In this document: positions 27,321 through 36,267 of the stretch, piece by piece
Layout of the letters: every line of letters begins with the position of its first letter
Numbering within the stretch: position 1 is the first letter of the stretch
Assembly (NCBI GenBank): GCA_015272395.1
Contig: JACYLQ010000033.1
Span: 1 to 64,000, forward strand
Reading direction: 5' to 3'
Length of the DNA: 64,000 nucleotides
Source: Calothrix sp. C42_A2020_038
Lineage (GTDB): Bacteria > Cyanobacteriota > Cyanobacteriia > Cyanobacteriales > Nostocaceae
Notes under the pieces: model-generated
Told to the model about the DNA's origin: nothing
The model's database searches: none
Seen by the model: only the letters and a program-made list of their open reading frames with translations
Program-made: the position numbers and the translations under genes

Positions 27321-28061
27321 TTACTTTAAATTATTTTGGAAAAGTTCTAAAACATGCTCCCAAGCATCAGCAGCAGCTTGGAGGTTATAACTCTCGCGTT
27401 GGTCGCAGAAGAATCCATGTTCTGCATCGTAGCGAAATACACGATGATTAATGTTGTGCTTCTTTAATTCTGCCTCAATTTGCTCGTTTTGCTCTTGCGG
27501 AATTAACGAATCTTTTGCACCAAAAAATGCATAAATAGTACCTTTGATTTCAGAGGTACGATTAATTGTTAGAGTGTCTCCACCAAAACTAGAGGTGGCA
27601 ATTCCACCACCATAAAAAGAAGCAGTTGCTTTGATGTCAGATAACGTTGCAGCTATATAAGCAACATGACCACCAAAACAGAAACCAATAGCACCAATTG
27701 CATCTGCCTTAACTTTGGGTAAAGTTTTCAAATAGGCAATAGTAGCTTGAATATCACTTAATATTTCATCAAACTTAGTTTGCTGGTAATATTTAAAGCC
27801 AAGCTGAATGTCTTCTTGACTGTATCCAATATCAAGACCAGGAGCTGTGCGTTGAAAAAATGCTGGTGCAATTGCCACATATCCTTGTTTTGCAATACGC
27901 TCAGTGACATCGCGAATATGGCTGTTGACTCCAAAGATTTCTTGAATTACGATCACGGCGCCAAAACTTCCCTCGCTTGCTGGTTGAGCCAAGTAAGCAT
28001 CGATTTGTAAATCTTTGTTGGGTACTTTGACTTCAAAAGTACTAATTTCAATATTTGTCAT
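27321..28061 (-). CDS. Dienelactone hydrolase family protein
   Basis: The frame opens at 28097, but the ATG at 28061 (MTNIEISTFEVKVPN) fits the family start. The 246-residue alpha/beta hydrolase has the dienelactone hydrolase triad: Cys128 in GFCFGG, Asp184 in GAKDSLIP, and His215 in DAEHGFF. The IQEIFGVN block that shapes the oxyanion site is also present. Such enzymes hydrolyse lactones or esters in the cytoplasm; the natural substrate in cyanobacteria is not known. It stands alone, and a GGCGCC site in the gene shows the host composition resuming after the accessory patch. Confidence 0.9.
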   Translation of the reverse strand: MTNIEISTFEVKVPNKDLQIDAYLAQPASEGSFGAVIVIQEIFGVNSHIRDVTERIAKQGYVAIAPAFFQRTAPGLDIGYSQEDIQLGFKYYQQTKFDEILSDIQATIAYLKTLPKVKADAIGAIGFCFGGHVAYIAATLSDIKATASFYGGGIATSSFGGDTLTINRTSEIKGTIYAFFGAKDSLIPQEQNEQIEAELKKHNINHRVFRYDAEHGFFCDQRESYNLQAAADAWEHVLELFQNNLK

Positions 28062-28561
28062 ACATGTTGTAAGGACGACAAGAATAATGTAGTCCATTTT
28101 GGCTACATTTACTGCACTTGTGCTTTTGTCTCTACAAGCATTCCAGGCAACAGATAATTATTTTCTGGAGATGTCTATTAATAATAAGAGTAATTATCAA
28201 ATTTATTTTAACCATTATTTTACCATTAAGCACAAATAACTTTTATATACTTAACCAATACATAAACTTAAAAACATCAGTATTTAAATTAACAGATTTT
28301 CAATGGTAAATACAGGGGTTAATAGCCTAGGTAGTCTATATTTCACAATCAAAAATTGTGACAAATGCTTGAGTACAAATTGTAAGTTATCAAAAACTCT
28401 ATCTCTAGATAGAGCATTTTTGTCACAAACCAAAAAGGCGTGCAAATACATAGCAAAAAATACAACTTCAGACTGATTGATTTTTGTGGCATAGCTTAGA
28501 ATTAACCCCTAGTGATTATTAACACTATCTACAGCCCCCAAAAAATTCCTAAAACATATTT
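28062..28561. other. 500-base intergenic leader of the phytase-type gene
   Basis: A 63-codon frame (28118-28309) has no family features and is rejected. The stretch holds a possible degenerate Pho-box half (CTTAACCA at 28250), a small hairpin CACAAT/ATTGTG (28344-28360) and a stronger hairpin at 28397-28414. All precede a phosphorus-scavenging gene, so this may be a regulated leader. Confidence 0.45.
28397..28422 (+). terminator. Hairpin followed by T-run in the leader of the phytase-type gene
   Basis: CTCTATC (28397-28403) pairs perfectly with GATAGAG (28408-28414) around TCTA, followed by CATTTTT. It lies about 140 bases before the start codon and could be an attenuator or the end of an unseen short transcript. 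Confidence 0.4.
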
Positions 28562-31500
28562 ATGGATTCCTCAATTGTTCGCTTTTCGCAGTTTAATGCT
28601 TCGCTCAACCGCAACAATGAAGGTGATTTAGTTCGAGATTTATCGACACCCAATAACGCCCAAGCTAAGGCTGTTGCTGAAATTATCCAACGCAACAACC
28701 CCGATGTCTTACTTATCAATGAATTTGACTACGTTGCCGAAGACCCACTTGCACCTGTGCGTCTACTGCAACAAAATTATCTTTCAATCGGTCAAAACGG
28801 CGCCACTCCCGTTAATTATCCTTACGTTTACATTGCCCCTTCCAACACTGGTATTGCTTCTGGGTTTGACCTCAACAATGATGGCCGTGTTGTGACTATA
28901 CCCGGTACTCCTGGATACGGTGATGATGCATTCGGTTTTGGTAATTTCCCTGGTCAATTTGGGATGTTGCTACTGTCAAAATACCCTATAGACATAGCAA
29001 ACGTTCGCACTTTCCAAAACTTTTTATGGAAGGATATGCCAAATTCTCTCCTTCCCACCATTGCTACTCCCGGTTCGTCAACTCCTTGGTACTCCCCTGA
29101 AGAACAAGCTGCTTTGCGTCTTTCTTCAAAAAGCCATTGGGATGTGCCAATTCAAATCGATGGTAAAACTGTTCACGTTTTAGTCAGCCATCCCACACCA
29201 CCTACATTTGATGGTGCCGAAGACCGTAATGGTAAACGCAACCATGATGAAATCCGTTTTTGGTCAGATTATATTACTCCTGGTCAAGGTAACTATATAT
29301 ACGATGATGGTGGAAAAACAGGCGGTTTGAGAGCAGGCGCCCAATTTGTAATTATGGGTGATCAAAACGCTGACCCTAACGACGGTGATAGCTTTGATAA
29401 CGCAATTCTCCAGATTCTTAACAACCCGCGCGTTAACACTAATTTTATCCCTGCGAGTGAGGGTGGAATTCAGCAAGCTCAGTTACAAGGGCGTGCTAAC
29501 TTGACACAAAAAGGCAACCCAGCTTTCGATACAGCAGATTTTAATGATGCTGCCCCAGGAAACCTTCGTGTAGACTACGTGTTGCCTTCGAGTAATCTAG
29601 CTATAAATAATTCTGCTGTATATTGGCCTCTAAACACTGACCCCCAATTCCCATTAGTTGGAACATTCAACCCTGCTTTACTAGGTGGTTTTCCTAGTTC
29701 TGACCACCGCTTAGTATGGTCAGATGTGCAAGTTTCTCCCTCCCAACCTGGTGCAACAATTCCCAACATAGACTTCCGGGGACAAACAATTATTCCTACA
29801 GGATTTATTCCTTCTGGAATAGCAGGTATAGTCAACGGTCAACCAACTCAAATGGGTGGTTTGTCTGGTCTAGCATACGATGCTGTTAATAACCGCTATT
29901 ATGCGATCTCTGATGATCGTTCGGAGTTTGGTCCCGCGCGTTTTTACACGTTTACAACTGACCCTAACACAATTGCTACTACTGGTGTAAACTTTACTAA
30001 CGTTACTCCAATCAAAGACGCAAACGGCAACTTTTATTCTAGATTGAGTCTTGACCCAGAGGGTATTGCTTTGACCAAGCAAGGTACAGTGTTTATCTCA
30101 TCCGAAGGAGAAGTAAACCCAGGTTCTGGACGTGTAACCAACCCCTTTATTAATGAATACTCTTTAACTACAGGAGAATTTATTCGCTCACTCCCAGTAC
30201 CTCAAAAATTCCTTCCTATCGTACAAGATACTAATGGTAATGGTAGGCTGGACGCAGGTGATACTCAAACAGCAGGTGTTCGTAATAACTTGGCGTTTGA
30301 AAGTTTAACTATTACCCCCAACCAAAAATTCTTGTACACAGCTACTGAGAACGCGCTGTTCCAAGATGGCCCTGTTGCAACAAAAACTAACGGTACTCGT
30401 TCACGAATTATTCAGTACAACTTAGTTAGCGGGCAACCAGAGAAGGAATACCTTTACAACACTGACCCTGTTGCTGTGTCACCAAATCCTACCACTGGAT
30501 TTAATACTAATGGCTTAGTAGATTTACTGGCAATTGATAATCGCGGTACTTTACTTGCTTTAGAGCGTTCCTTTTCGGTAGGCACACCTGGTACAGGTAA
30601 CACCATTAAATTATATGAAGTTACTTTGCAAGGCGCCAGTGATATTAGTATGTTTGATTCGCTGAATAATCTTAGCAGCGACAAATTAGCAGCAATTAGA
30701 CCTGTAGAAAAACGGTTGTTACTAAATTTTGACAATCTGAAATTATCTACCGGACTCGATAACGTTGAGGGTTTAGCGTTTGGTCCTCTTCTTGCTGATG
30801 GGCGCCAGTCTGTTGTATTGGTAAGCGACAATAACTTTAGTGGTACTCAGTTTACACAGGTTTTAGCTTTAGGCGCCGACTTAGTGCCAACAGTCATACC
30901 AACAGTAGAAACTCGTCCTGACTTGATAGATGATCCGAATTTGCCATTTAGCCAGCGTGCGGATGCTGATGACCCTGCCATCTACGTAAATTCTACAGAT
31001 AGCCAAAAAAGCTTGGTGCTTGCAAGTGTCAAAAATGGCGGTCTAAGAGTTTATGACTTATCTGGGAAGCTATTACAGGAAATTAATCCTGGAAACATAC
31101 GTTACAACAACGTAGATTTACAGTATGGCTTTAAGTTAGGTGGTGAGTCTATAGACATAGCCGTTGCTTCCGACCGTAATAACGACAAGCTAGTAATTTT
31201 CCAAATTGACCCTAACGCTAGTACACCTGGTGAGTATCTAAAAGATATTACCGATAGCAGTATAGGTACTTTATTCCAAGCACCACCATTCGCGGCGCCA
31301 TACTCGCCATCATCGCGGAGTGCTTATGGTATTGCTTTATATCACAGCCCTAAAACTGATGATTATTACGCCTTTGTTAACCGCAGAGCCACTGGAGATG
31401 TCGCACAGTATAAACTAATTGACAAAGGAAACGGCAAAATAGGCGCCGAAAGAGTGAGGGAATTTACTTTACCTTCACCAACTGGTGGACGCTCTCCCCA

Positions 31501-32725
31501 AACCGAGGGTATGGTGGCAGATCAAGAACTCGGTTATCTATATATTGGACAAGAAGATGTTGGGATCTGGAAATTCCAGGCTGAACCAGACGGAGGTAAG
31601 ACTGGTATTTTAATCGATAAAGTTAAAGCTTTGGGTGGTAAACATCTTACCGATGATGTCGAAGGATTAAGTATTTACTACAGTAAAGATGGAACAGGTT
31701 ACTTATTAGTTTCTAGCCAAGGAGACAATACCTTCGCTGTTTACACCCGTGAAGGTAATAATGATTTCTTAGGTAGATTTGCAGTTGGTAACAACGGGGC
31801 AATTGATAGCGTCCAAGAATCTGACGGCGCCGACGTTATTAATGTACCATTAGGTCCAGATTTTCCATTTGGTTTGTTTGTTACCCAAGATGGAGATAAT
31901 TTACCTGCCAAAATCATAAATGGCGAGAATGTTAGCACTAACTTCAAGTTTGTACCTTGGGAAAATATTGCTAACGCTTTTCCTGGTGGACTAAAGATTG
32001 ACACAACCAGTTACGACCCACGTCCATCTGGTATTCGCGGAACAGCACTCGATGATACTTTATTTGGCACCAGCGCAGACAATAAAATCTATAGTTTTGC
32101 TGGTAACGACACTATCTACGCAGGTGAAGGTAATAACTGGATAGTTGCTGGCGAAGGTAATAATACAGTTTATGCAGGCGCCGGAAATGATTACTTCGAT
32201 GCTAGTAATGGTAATAACACCTTCTACGCAGGGGAAGGCAACAACAGTGTCTTTGCTGGTAACGGTAATAATACAGTTTACGCAGGCGCCGGCAACGATG
32301 TCATAAACTTAGGAAACGGCAACAACCTAATATATGCAGGTGAGGGTAACAATACGATTGCTACTGGTATTGGTAACAATATCATTTACTCAGGCGCGGG
32401 TGACGATATTATCAGCACGGGTACTGGTACTAACACTATTTATGCAGGTGAAGGTAACAATACAATCACTTCTACAGGAATAGATACCATTTACACTGGT
32501 AGTGGTAAAAACACATTTAAACTTGATAAAGGTGCAGGTGAAGCTAGCATATATGGGTTCGACAGCAATGACATGATTATTTTAGGTAGTGGCTTTAAGT
32601 ACAATGACATAACCATCAGGCAATCAGGTGCAGATATACAAATCAGCATTGCCAACAGTAATGACTTACTCGCAACACTAAAATGGGTAGAATCGAACAC
32701 GATTTCTAGCGCAAATTTTGCATAG
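28562..32725 (+). CDS. Extracellular multidomain phosphatase: endonuclease/phosphatase, phytase-like, beta-propeller phytase and RTX repeats
   Basis: This 1387-residue protein has four parts. Residues 1-395 are an endonuclease/exonuclease/phosphatase domain (RFSQFNASLNRN start, LLINEFDY, VSHPTPPTF, MGDQNADP and SSDHRLVWSD end). Residues 400-770 are an esterase-like phytase domain (GGLSGLAYD start, DPEGIAL, VEGLAFG). Residues 780-1140 are a 3-phytase-type beta-propeller (DADDPAIYVN, ASVKNGGLRVYDL, EGMVADQELGYLYIGQE). Residues 1155-1330 are RTX-type calcium-binding repeats (GAGNDVI and GEGNNTIYAG), with a short tail. There is no N-terminal signal peptide, which fits type I secretion through the C-terminal RTX end. 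Together it should release phosphate from nucleic acids, esters and phytate outside the cell. GGCGCC sites are frequent in it. Confidence 0.88.
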   Translation: MDSSIVRFSQFNASLNRNNEGDLVRDLSTPNNAQAKAVAEIIQRNNPDVLLINEFDYVAEDPLAPVRLLQQNYLSIGQNGATPVNYPYVYIAPSNTGIASGFDLNNDGRVVTIPGTPGYGDDAFGFGNFPGQFGMLLLSKYPIDIANVRTFQNFLWKDMPNSLLPTIATPGSSTPWYSPEEQAALRLSSKSHWDVPIQIDGKTVHVLVSHPTPPTFDGAEDRNGKRNHDEIRFWSDYITPGQGNYIYDDGGKTGGLRAGAQFVIMGDQNADPNDGDSFDNAILQILNNPRVNTNFIPASEGGIQQAQLQGRANLTQKGNPAFDTADFNDAAPGNLRVDYVLPSSNLAINNSAVYWPLNTDPQFPLVGTFNPALLGGFPSSDHRLVWSDVQVSPSQPGATIPNIDFRGQTIIPTGFIPSGIAGIVNGQPTQMGGLSGLAYDAVNNRYYAISDDRSEFGPARFYTFTTDPNTIATTGVNFTNVTPIKDANGNFYSRLSLDPEGIALTKQGTVFISSEGEVNPGSGRVTNPFINEYSLTTGEFIRSLPVPQKFLPIVQDTNGNGRLDAGDTQTAGVRNNLAFESLTITPNQKFLYTATENALFQDGPVATKTNGTRSRIIQYNLVSGQPEKEYLYNTDPVAVSPNPTTGFNTNGLVDLLAIDNRGTLLALERSFSVGTPGTGNTIKLYEVTLQGASDISMFDSLNNLSSDKLAAIRPVEKRLLLNFDNLKLSTGLDNVEGLAFGPLLADGRQSVVLVSDNNFSGTQFTQVLALGADLVPTVIPTVETRPDLIDDPNLPFSQRADADDPAIYVNSTDSQKSLVLASVKNGGLRVYDLSGKLLQEINPGNIRYNNVDLQYGFKLGGESIDIAVASDRNNDKLVIFQIDPNASTPGEYLKDITDSSIGTLFQAPPFAAPYSPSSRSAYGIALYHSPKTDDYYAFVNRRATGDVAQYKLIDKGNGKIGAERVREFTLPSPTGGRSPQTEGMVADQELGYLYIGQEDVGIWKFQAEPDGGKTGILIDKVKALGGKHLTDDVEGLSIYYSKDGTGYLLVSSQGDNTFAVYTREGNNDFLGRFAVGNNGAIDSVQESDGADVINVPLGPDFPFGLFVTQDGDNLPAKIINGENVSTNFKFVPWENIANAFPGGLKIDTTSYDPRPSGIRGTALDDTLFGTSADNKIYSFAGNDTIYAGEGNNWIVAGEGNNTVYAGAGNDYFDASNGNNTFYAGEGNNSVFAGNGNNTVYAGAGNDVINLGNGNNLIYAGEGNNTIATGIGNNIIYSGAGDDIISTGTGTNTIYAGEGNNTITSTGIDTIYTGSGKNTFKLDKGAGEASIYGFDSNDMIILGSGFKYNDITIRQSGADIQISIANSNDLLATLKWVESNTISSANFA
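32070..32510 (+). repeat. RTX nonapeptide-type coding repeats
   Basis: Within the previous gene about 16 imperfect repeats of 27 or 54 bases encode alternations of GEGNNTIYA and GAGNDVI. Several copies carry GCAGGCGCCGG or GCAGGTGAAGG as the repeat start. They form the calcium-binding parallel beta-roll that signals type I secretion. They are coding repeats, not a CRISPR array. Confidence 0.8.
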
Positions 32726-32859
32726 TATTCTGTAGTATTGATTCTGAATAGCTTATACCATTTTGGAAAAGTCGCGCGACAATGAATGGATTTGAAAATG
32801 CTTATACAGTAATACTTTCCAAAATCTATCTGTCGCATTTATTTTTAAAATTGGTACTA

Positions 32860-32893
32860 GTAGCATAGGTCAAAAGCCCATGCTACATTTTTT
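32860..32893 (+). terminator. Rho-independent terminator of the phytase-type gene
   Basis: GTAGCAT (32860-32866) pairs with ATGCTAC (32880-32886), followed by ATTTTTTATA. It lies 135 bases after the stop codon. The rest of the 365-base gap (32726-33090) has an 11-base inverted pair (ATTTTGGAAAAG near 32759, CTTTCCAAAAT near 32813) and no gene. Confidence 0.65.
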
Positions 32894-33090
32894 ATATAGC
32901 AAATTGCATATTGATGTGATATGTAAAGATGGCGCCGAGTGACAGTTTGACACCCGTCATAAATACCTAAAATAAGTCCAATCATTCATAGTAGTATTTT
33001 GCTACTAAAGCAGCAGAAGTATTCTACATCTACGTTTTGGTAACACAACAGGCTTAACTTCAGGGCTAAAAACACTATCTTAAATTATTC

Positions 33091-33954
33091 ATGCGGCGAG
33101 ACTCGATATTTTACAAACTTTTCCAGCAATCTCCGAGTTTATTATTTGAACTTTTAACAGACCCACCAGCAAATCGCTCTAGCTACAGATTTGATTCGGT
33201 AGCGATTAAAGAACCCAAATTTGAAATCGACGGAGTTTTTTTACCACCTGAAAGCGAAGGAAAGGGGGCTGTTTATTTTTGTGAAGTACAGTTCCAGAAA
33301 GATGAAATGCTCTACGAAAGGGTATTTGCAGAATCTTGGTTATATTTCTACCGAAACCGCGACAGATTCAGCGATTTGCAAATCGTAATTATTTATCCAT
33401 CACCTAATCTCGAACAAAGTGATATTTATCCATTTCGCAACCAGTTGAATGGAGACCAAACACATCGTATATATTTGGATCAATTAGGAGATATTCGCCA
33501 GCTACCAGTGTGGGTGGCGTTGATGGTGTTGACTACTCTGGATGATGACAAAGCTAGCGAGGAAGCGAAATATTTACTGGCTAGGAGCCAACAGCAATCT
33601 CAAAGAGAAAGTCGCGTCATAATAGAGCTATTAACAACAATCATGGTATACAAGTTTGAAGGTAAAAGTCAACGTGAGGTAGAACAAATGTTAGGAATTA
33701 CACTCAAAGAAACCCGAGTTTACCGTGAAATCAAGCAAGAGGGAAGAGAAGAGGGAAGAGAAGAGGGAAGAGAAGAGGAAGCGTGTTACCTTATTTTACG
33801 CCAACTAACTCGCAGAGTCGGGGAGTTACCACAAGAACTACGTCAAACTGTTGAATCTCTCTCGCTAGAACAATTAGAAAATTTAGGAGAAGATTTGCTT
33901 GATTTTAACACTATGAGCGATTTAAATGATTGGTTGCAAGTAATTGATGTTTAA
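33091..33954 (+). CDS. Rpn-type PD-(D/E)XK nuclease / DUF2887 family protein
   Basis: This 287-residue protein starts with MRRDSIFYKLFQQSPSLLFELL, the hallmark of the DUF2887 family, related to recombination-promoting Rpn nucleases and PD-(D/E)XK putative transposases. The nuclease core shows Asp in EIDGVF (about 49) and Glu-x-Gln in FCEVQFQ (about 66-68), the E-x-Q variant typical of this family. A helical C-terminal region follows with a charged stretch in which GREE is repeated three times (residues 218-229). Cyanobacterial genomes carry many copies; they may promote RecA-independent recombination, but most are untested. No inverted repeats flank it. Start ATG at 33091. Confidence 0.85.
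   Translation: MRRDSIFYKLFQQSPSLLFELLTDPPANRSSYRFDSVAIKEPKFEIDGVFLPPESEGKGAVYFCEVQFQKDEMLYERVFAESWLYFYRNRDRFSDLQIVIIYPSPNLEQSDIYPFRNQLNGDQTHRIYLDQLGDIRQLPVWVALMVLTTLDDDKASEEAKYLLARSQQQSQRESRVIIELLTTIMVYKFEGKSQREVEQMLGITLKETRVYREIKQEGREEGREEGREEEACYLILRQLTRRVGELPQELRQTVESLSLEQLENLGEDLLDFNTMSDLNDWLQVIDV
33739..33774 (+). repeat. 12-bp perfect tandem repeat, three copies, coding EGRE
   Basis: The unit GAGGGAAGAGAA occurs three times without mismatch inside the DUF2887 gene and adds a charged helix. Copy number in such in-frame repeats can change by replication slippage without breaking the frame. Confidence 0.8.
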
Positions 33955-34164
33955 AAATGCATAGATAATTAGTAATGCTACGTCTTATAAGAGTATTTCC
34001 AGACCTTAGCAGTAAAGCTAGCTTGGGCGCCATTGTGATTAGTGTTCCTCCGAAAGTTACTTACTTTAGACGAAGTAGTTATTGACGACCTAGGCTCGCG
34101 GATGTGGATTTGCGCTGATACTGACTACTATAATCAGCGAAGGAATTCGTAGGTTTTAATCGCG

Positions 34165-34199
34165 AATCTAAAAATCTAAAATCTAAAAATCTAAAATTC
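34165..34199. repeat. Short tandem repeat (AATCTAAA-type heptamer/octamer)
   Basis: Five near-identical units of AATCTAAA/AAATCTA run directly up to the alpha/beta hydrolase gene. A related run lies at 36871-36908 between groES and groEL. Such short tandemly repeated sequences are common in Nostocales intergenic DNA. The rest of 33955-34164 shows no gene. Confidence 0.7.
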
Positions 34200-34210
34200 T
34201 CGCAGAATTC

Positions 34211-35044
34211 ATGTCTGATCAACCGACTCGTTTAAAAACTTATATTCAAGGTCAGGGTTTTCCTATACTCTGCTTGCATGGTCATCCTGGTTCCGGCGCC
34301 AGTATGTCGGTATTCACAAACCACTTAGGCGAACGTTATCAAACTTTTGCACCTGACTTGCGCGGATATGGAAAAAGTCGGTTTCGGAGAAATTTTGACA
34401 TGTACGACCATTTAACCGACTTAGAAAATTTATTAGAACAATATCGAATTCAAAAGTGCTTAGTTTTGGGATGGTCGTTAGGTGGAATTTTGGCGATGGA
34501 ACTAGCACTGAGATTTCCAGAACGTGTCACAGGTTTAGTGCTAATAGCTACATCTGCGAAACCAAGGGGTAACCACCCACCGATTAGCTTACAAGACAAT
34601 ATTTACACTGGTATTGCTGCACTTTTGAATATGATAAAACCTGGTTGGCGGTGGAATATTGAGACATTTGGCAAAAAATCCTTGTTTCGCTATCTAGTAA
34701 GTCAGCATACCCCCAGTACTTATAGATATATTGCTACAAATGCGGTTCCAGCTTATTTACAAACTTCAGGCGCCGCGACGCGGGCGTTAATGAAAGCAAT
34801 TCGCACAGGATATAATCGCATACCAGATTTACATAAAATTGAATGCCCAAGTTTGGTGCTTGCTGCCACAGAAGACCGTCATATTACTGCTGAGTCAAGT
34901 CTTGAAACTGCCAAGCACCTCAAAAATGCTGAATGGAAACGTTACTTAGATACAGCGCATCTGTTTCCGTGGGAAATACCAACACAAGTGTTGAGTGATA
35001 TAGATAGTTGGCTTGCTAAACATCCATATGTAATTGAGAGTTAA
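34211..35044 (+). CDS. Alpha/beta hydrolase
   Basis: This 277-residue enzyme has the oxyanion block HGHPGSG (23-29), the nucleophile elbow GWSLGG with Ser89, the acid Asp222 (ATEDRHIT) and His250 (DTAHLFPWE). The fold and length are those of a soluble hydrolase such as an epoxide hydrolase, lactonase or MhpC-type enzyme, but the position of the acid fits simple esterases best. A cap of helices (about 130-195) would define the substrate. It starts right after the heptamer repeat with no obvious ribosome binding site, and is convergent with the DUF3445 gene (16 bases between stops). Confidence 0.88.
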   Translation: MSDQPTRLKTYIQGQGFPILCLHGHPGSGASMSVFTNHLGERYQTFAPDLRGYGKSRFRRNFDMYDHLTDLENLLEQYRIQKCLVLGWSLGGILAMELALRFPERVTGLVLIATSAKPRGNHPPISLQDNIYTGIAALLNMIKPGWRWNIETFGKKSLFRYLVSQHTPSTYRYIATNAVPAYLQTSGAATRALMKAIRTGYNRIPDLHKIECPSLVLAATEDRHITAESSLETAKHLKNAEWKRYLDTAHLFPWEIPTQVLSDIDSWLAKHPYVIES

Positions 35045-35060
35045 AGTATCGAAATATGGC

Positions 35061-36056
35061 TTAACTTTTTTCTAACCAAGCTAAAATCGCATCACGGCTT
35101 TCAGCTAAACCCTTATAAACTAAAGAATCTAATGTCATTGATTTAATCGCAGAAACTAATTTCTGTCGTAAACACGCATCTTGCTTAATTACTGCTACAT
35201 CACGAAAATAAGTTCTAATCGTAAATATTGCTGCATCACACTCTGGTAGACCCCAAATAACTTGTCGTTCAATTCGCAAATATAAGCAAGGGTTATCAAT
35301 ATTAAACTTTCTACCTTGCCAAGAATCAATTGGTGTGTTTAGAGGTGGTTCGGGGTGATGGTTGAGACGGTTGTCGGTGCTTAAACCCCAGGCAAAACGT
35401 ACCATTGGTTGATGAAAAATCATCGTTTTTATAATTGCTTGCGCGCGTTGGTTGATTTTCTCAATTCCAGCAACGGGTGAGTGAACTGTCGCAAAGTCTT
35501 TACCAATTTTATCTGCTGCTGACCAATAGTTTGGAAAGCACAAATGAATGGCACCTACCCAGTTTGTGTTATCTGTTCTACAAATAACTGTTATGTCTTC
35601 TTGTACTTGTGCTGCTAATGCATCAAGACTACTAACATAAGGTGGTAATATTACATTACCTTGTGTATCAACTTGTTGTAGGTAGTAGTCTTTATCAAAA
35701 TAGAGCTTTTCTTGAGTAAGATGGCAATTTAAAACGCAACTTCCATCGATAAAGCTTTCGACACAAAAAAAATTCGGGTGTTCGTATTGAAGACGTGAAA
35801 CAATAAATCTCGCAACACCAGAAGCAACTGTGTTTGAGTAATTGTGAGTTTGAAAATATTTGCTCAAGCATTCTTGACGCGATAGTAATTTAATTCGATG
35901 ATAGTCAGTAAAAGTATCATCAATTTGAAAAACAAGCTTATCTATTGCACCGTTACCAAAACATTTATCCAACGGTGCCATTCCTGGTTTTACTTCATAG
36001 CGTCCATTATCTAGAGGAAAATAACAAGCAGATTGTCCAATATCAAAACTCATCAC
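35061..36056 (-). CDS. DUF3445 / heme-dependent oxidative N-demethylase-like protein
   Basis: This 331-residue protein begins with the YFPLDNGRYEVKPGMAPLD block and ends with a CLYLRIERQVIWGLPE and IFTIRTYF region, both typical of DUF3445. Members of this family include the alpha subunit of the heme-dependent oxidative N-demethylase (HODM) of dimethylamine metabolism, which carries a PAS-like heme domain. No reductase or beta/gamma subunit genes are next to it, so whether this one demethylates amines is uncertain. Its His residues near VHSPVAGIEKIN (about 190) are candidates for heme binding. It is divergent from groESL with a 434-base regulatory gap. Confidence 0.82.
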   Translation of the reverse strand: MMSFDIGQSACYFPLDNGRYEVKPGMAPLDKCFGNGAIDKLVFQIDDTFTDYHRIKLLSRQECLSKYFQTHNYSNTVASGVARFIVSRLQYEHPNFFCVESFIDGSCVLNCHLTQEKLYFDKDYYLQQVDTQGNVILPPYVSSLDALAAQVQEDITVICRTDNTNWVGAIHLCFPNYWSAADKIGKDFATVHSPVAGIEKINQRAQAIIKTMIFHQPMVRFAWGLSTDNRLNHHPEPPLNTPIDSWQGRKFNIDNPCLYLRIERQVIWGLPECDAAIFTIRTYFRDVAVIKQDACLRQKLVSAIKSMTLDSLVYKGLAESRDAILAWLEKS

Positions 36057-36100
36057 ACATGATAACTGGTTTTATCTACTATTTTACGCGAGTTAAGGTT

Positions 36101-36116
36101 CAGATTCCCGACTTCT
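36101..36116 (+). repeat. Interspersed 16-bp sequence (also at 39788)
   Basis: CAGATTCCCGACTTCT is repeated exactly at 39788-39803, where it forms one arm of a hairpin. Here only the single arm is present. It is probably a fragment of a dispersed cyanobacterial palindromic repeat. Confidence 0.5.
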
Positions 36117-36211
36117 GTAATAACTAAAGGATTTTGTTAGTTTACACCATGTCTAAGCTTCAAGCTTACGTAAGAATGTGAAATTAACCGTACAATATCT
36201 AACCTTATTGA

Positions 36212-36227
36212 GTTCGGTAAGCCGTAC
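36212..36227 (+). promoter_or_regulatory. K-box of the groESL promoter
   Basis: The sequence GTTCGGTAAGCCGTAC fits the cyanobacterial K-box consensus GTTCGG-N2-A-N-CC-N2-AC exactly. In cyanobacteria the K-box has been linked to light- and heat-responsive groE expression that does not depend on HrcA. It lies 12 bases before the likely -35 element. Confidence 0.75.
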
Positions 36228-36238
36228 AAATTAACCAA

Positions 36239-36267
36239 TTGTCACTTTAAACATAGCTTTGCTAAAT
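36239..36267 (+). promoter_or_regulatory. Putative groESL promoter
   Basis: TTGTCA (36239-36244) and CTAAAT (36262-36267) are 17 bases apart and lie between the K-box and the CIRCE. The CIRCE begins at the end of the -10 box, so HrcA binding would block the polymerase. A 200-base leader separates it from groES. Confidence 0.5.

Noticed and set aside
28118-28309. 63-codon frame in the leader of the phytase-type gene
   Set aside because: Very AT-rich with no family motif or start signal.
32070-32510. Regular repeats that could suggest a CRISPR array
   Set aside because: They are in frame, imperfect and encode RTX calcium-binding nonapeptides; there are no unique spacers of constant length.
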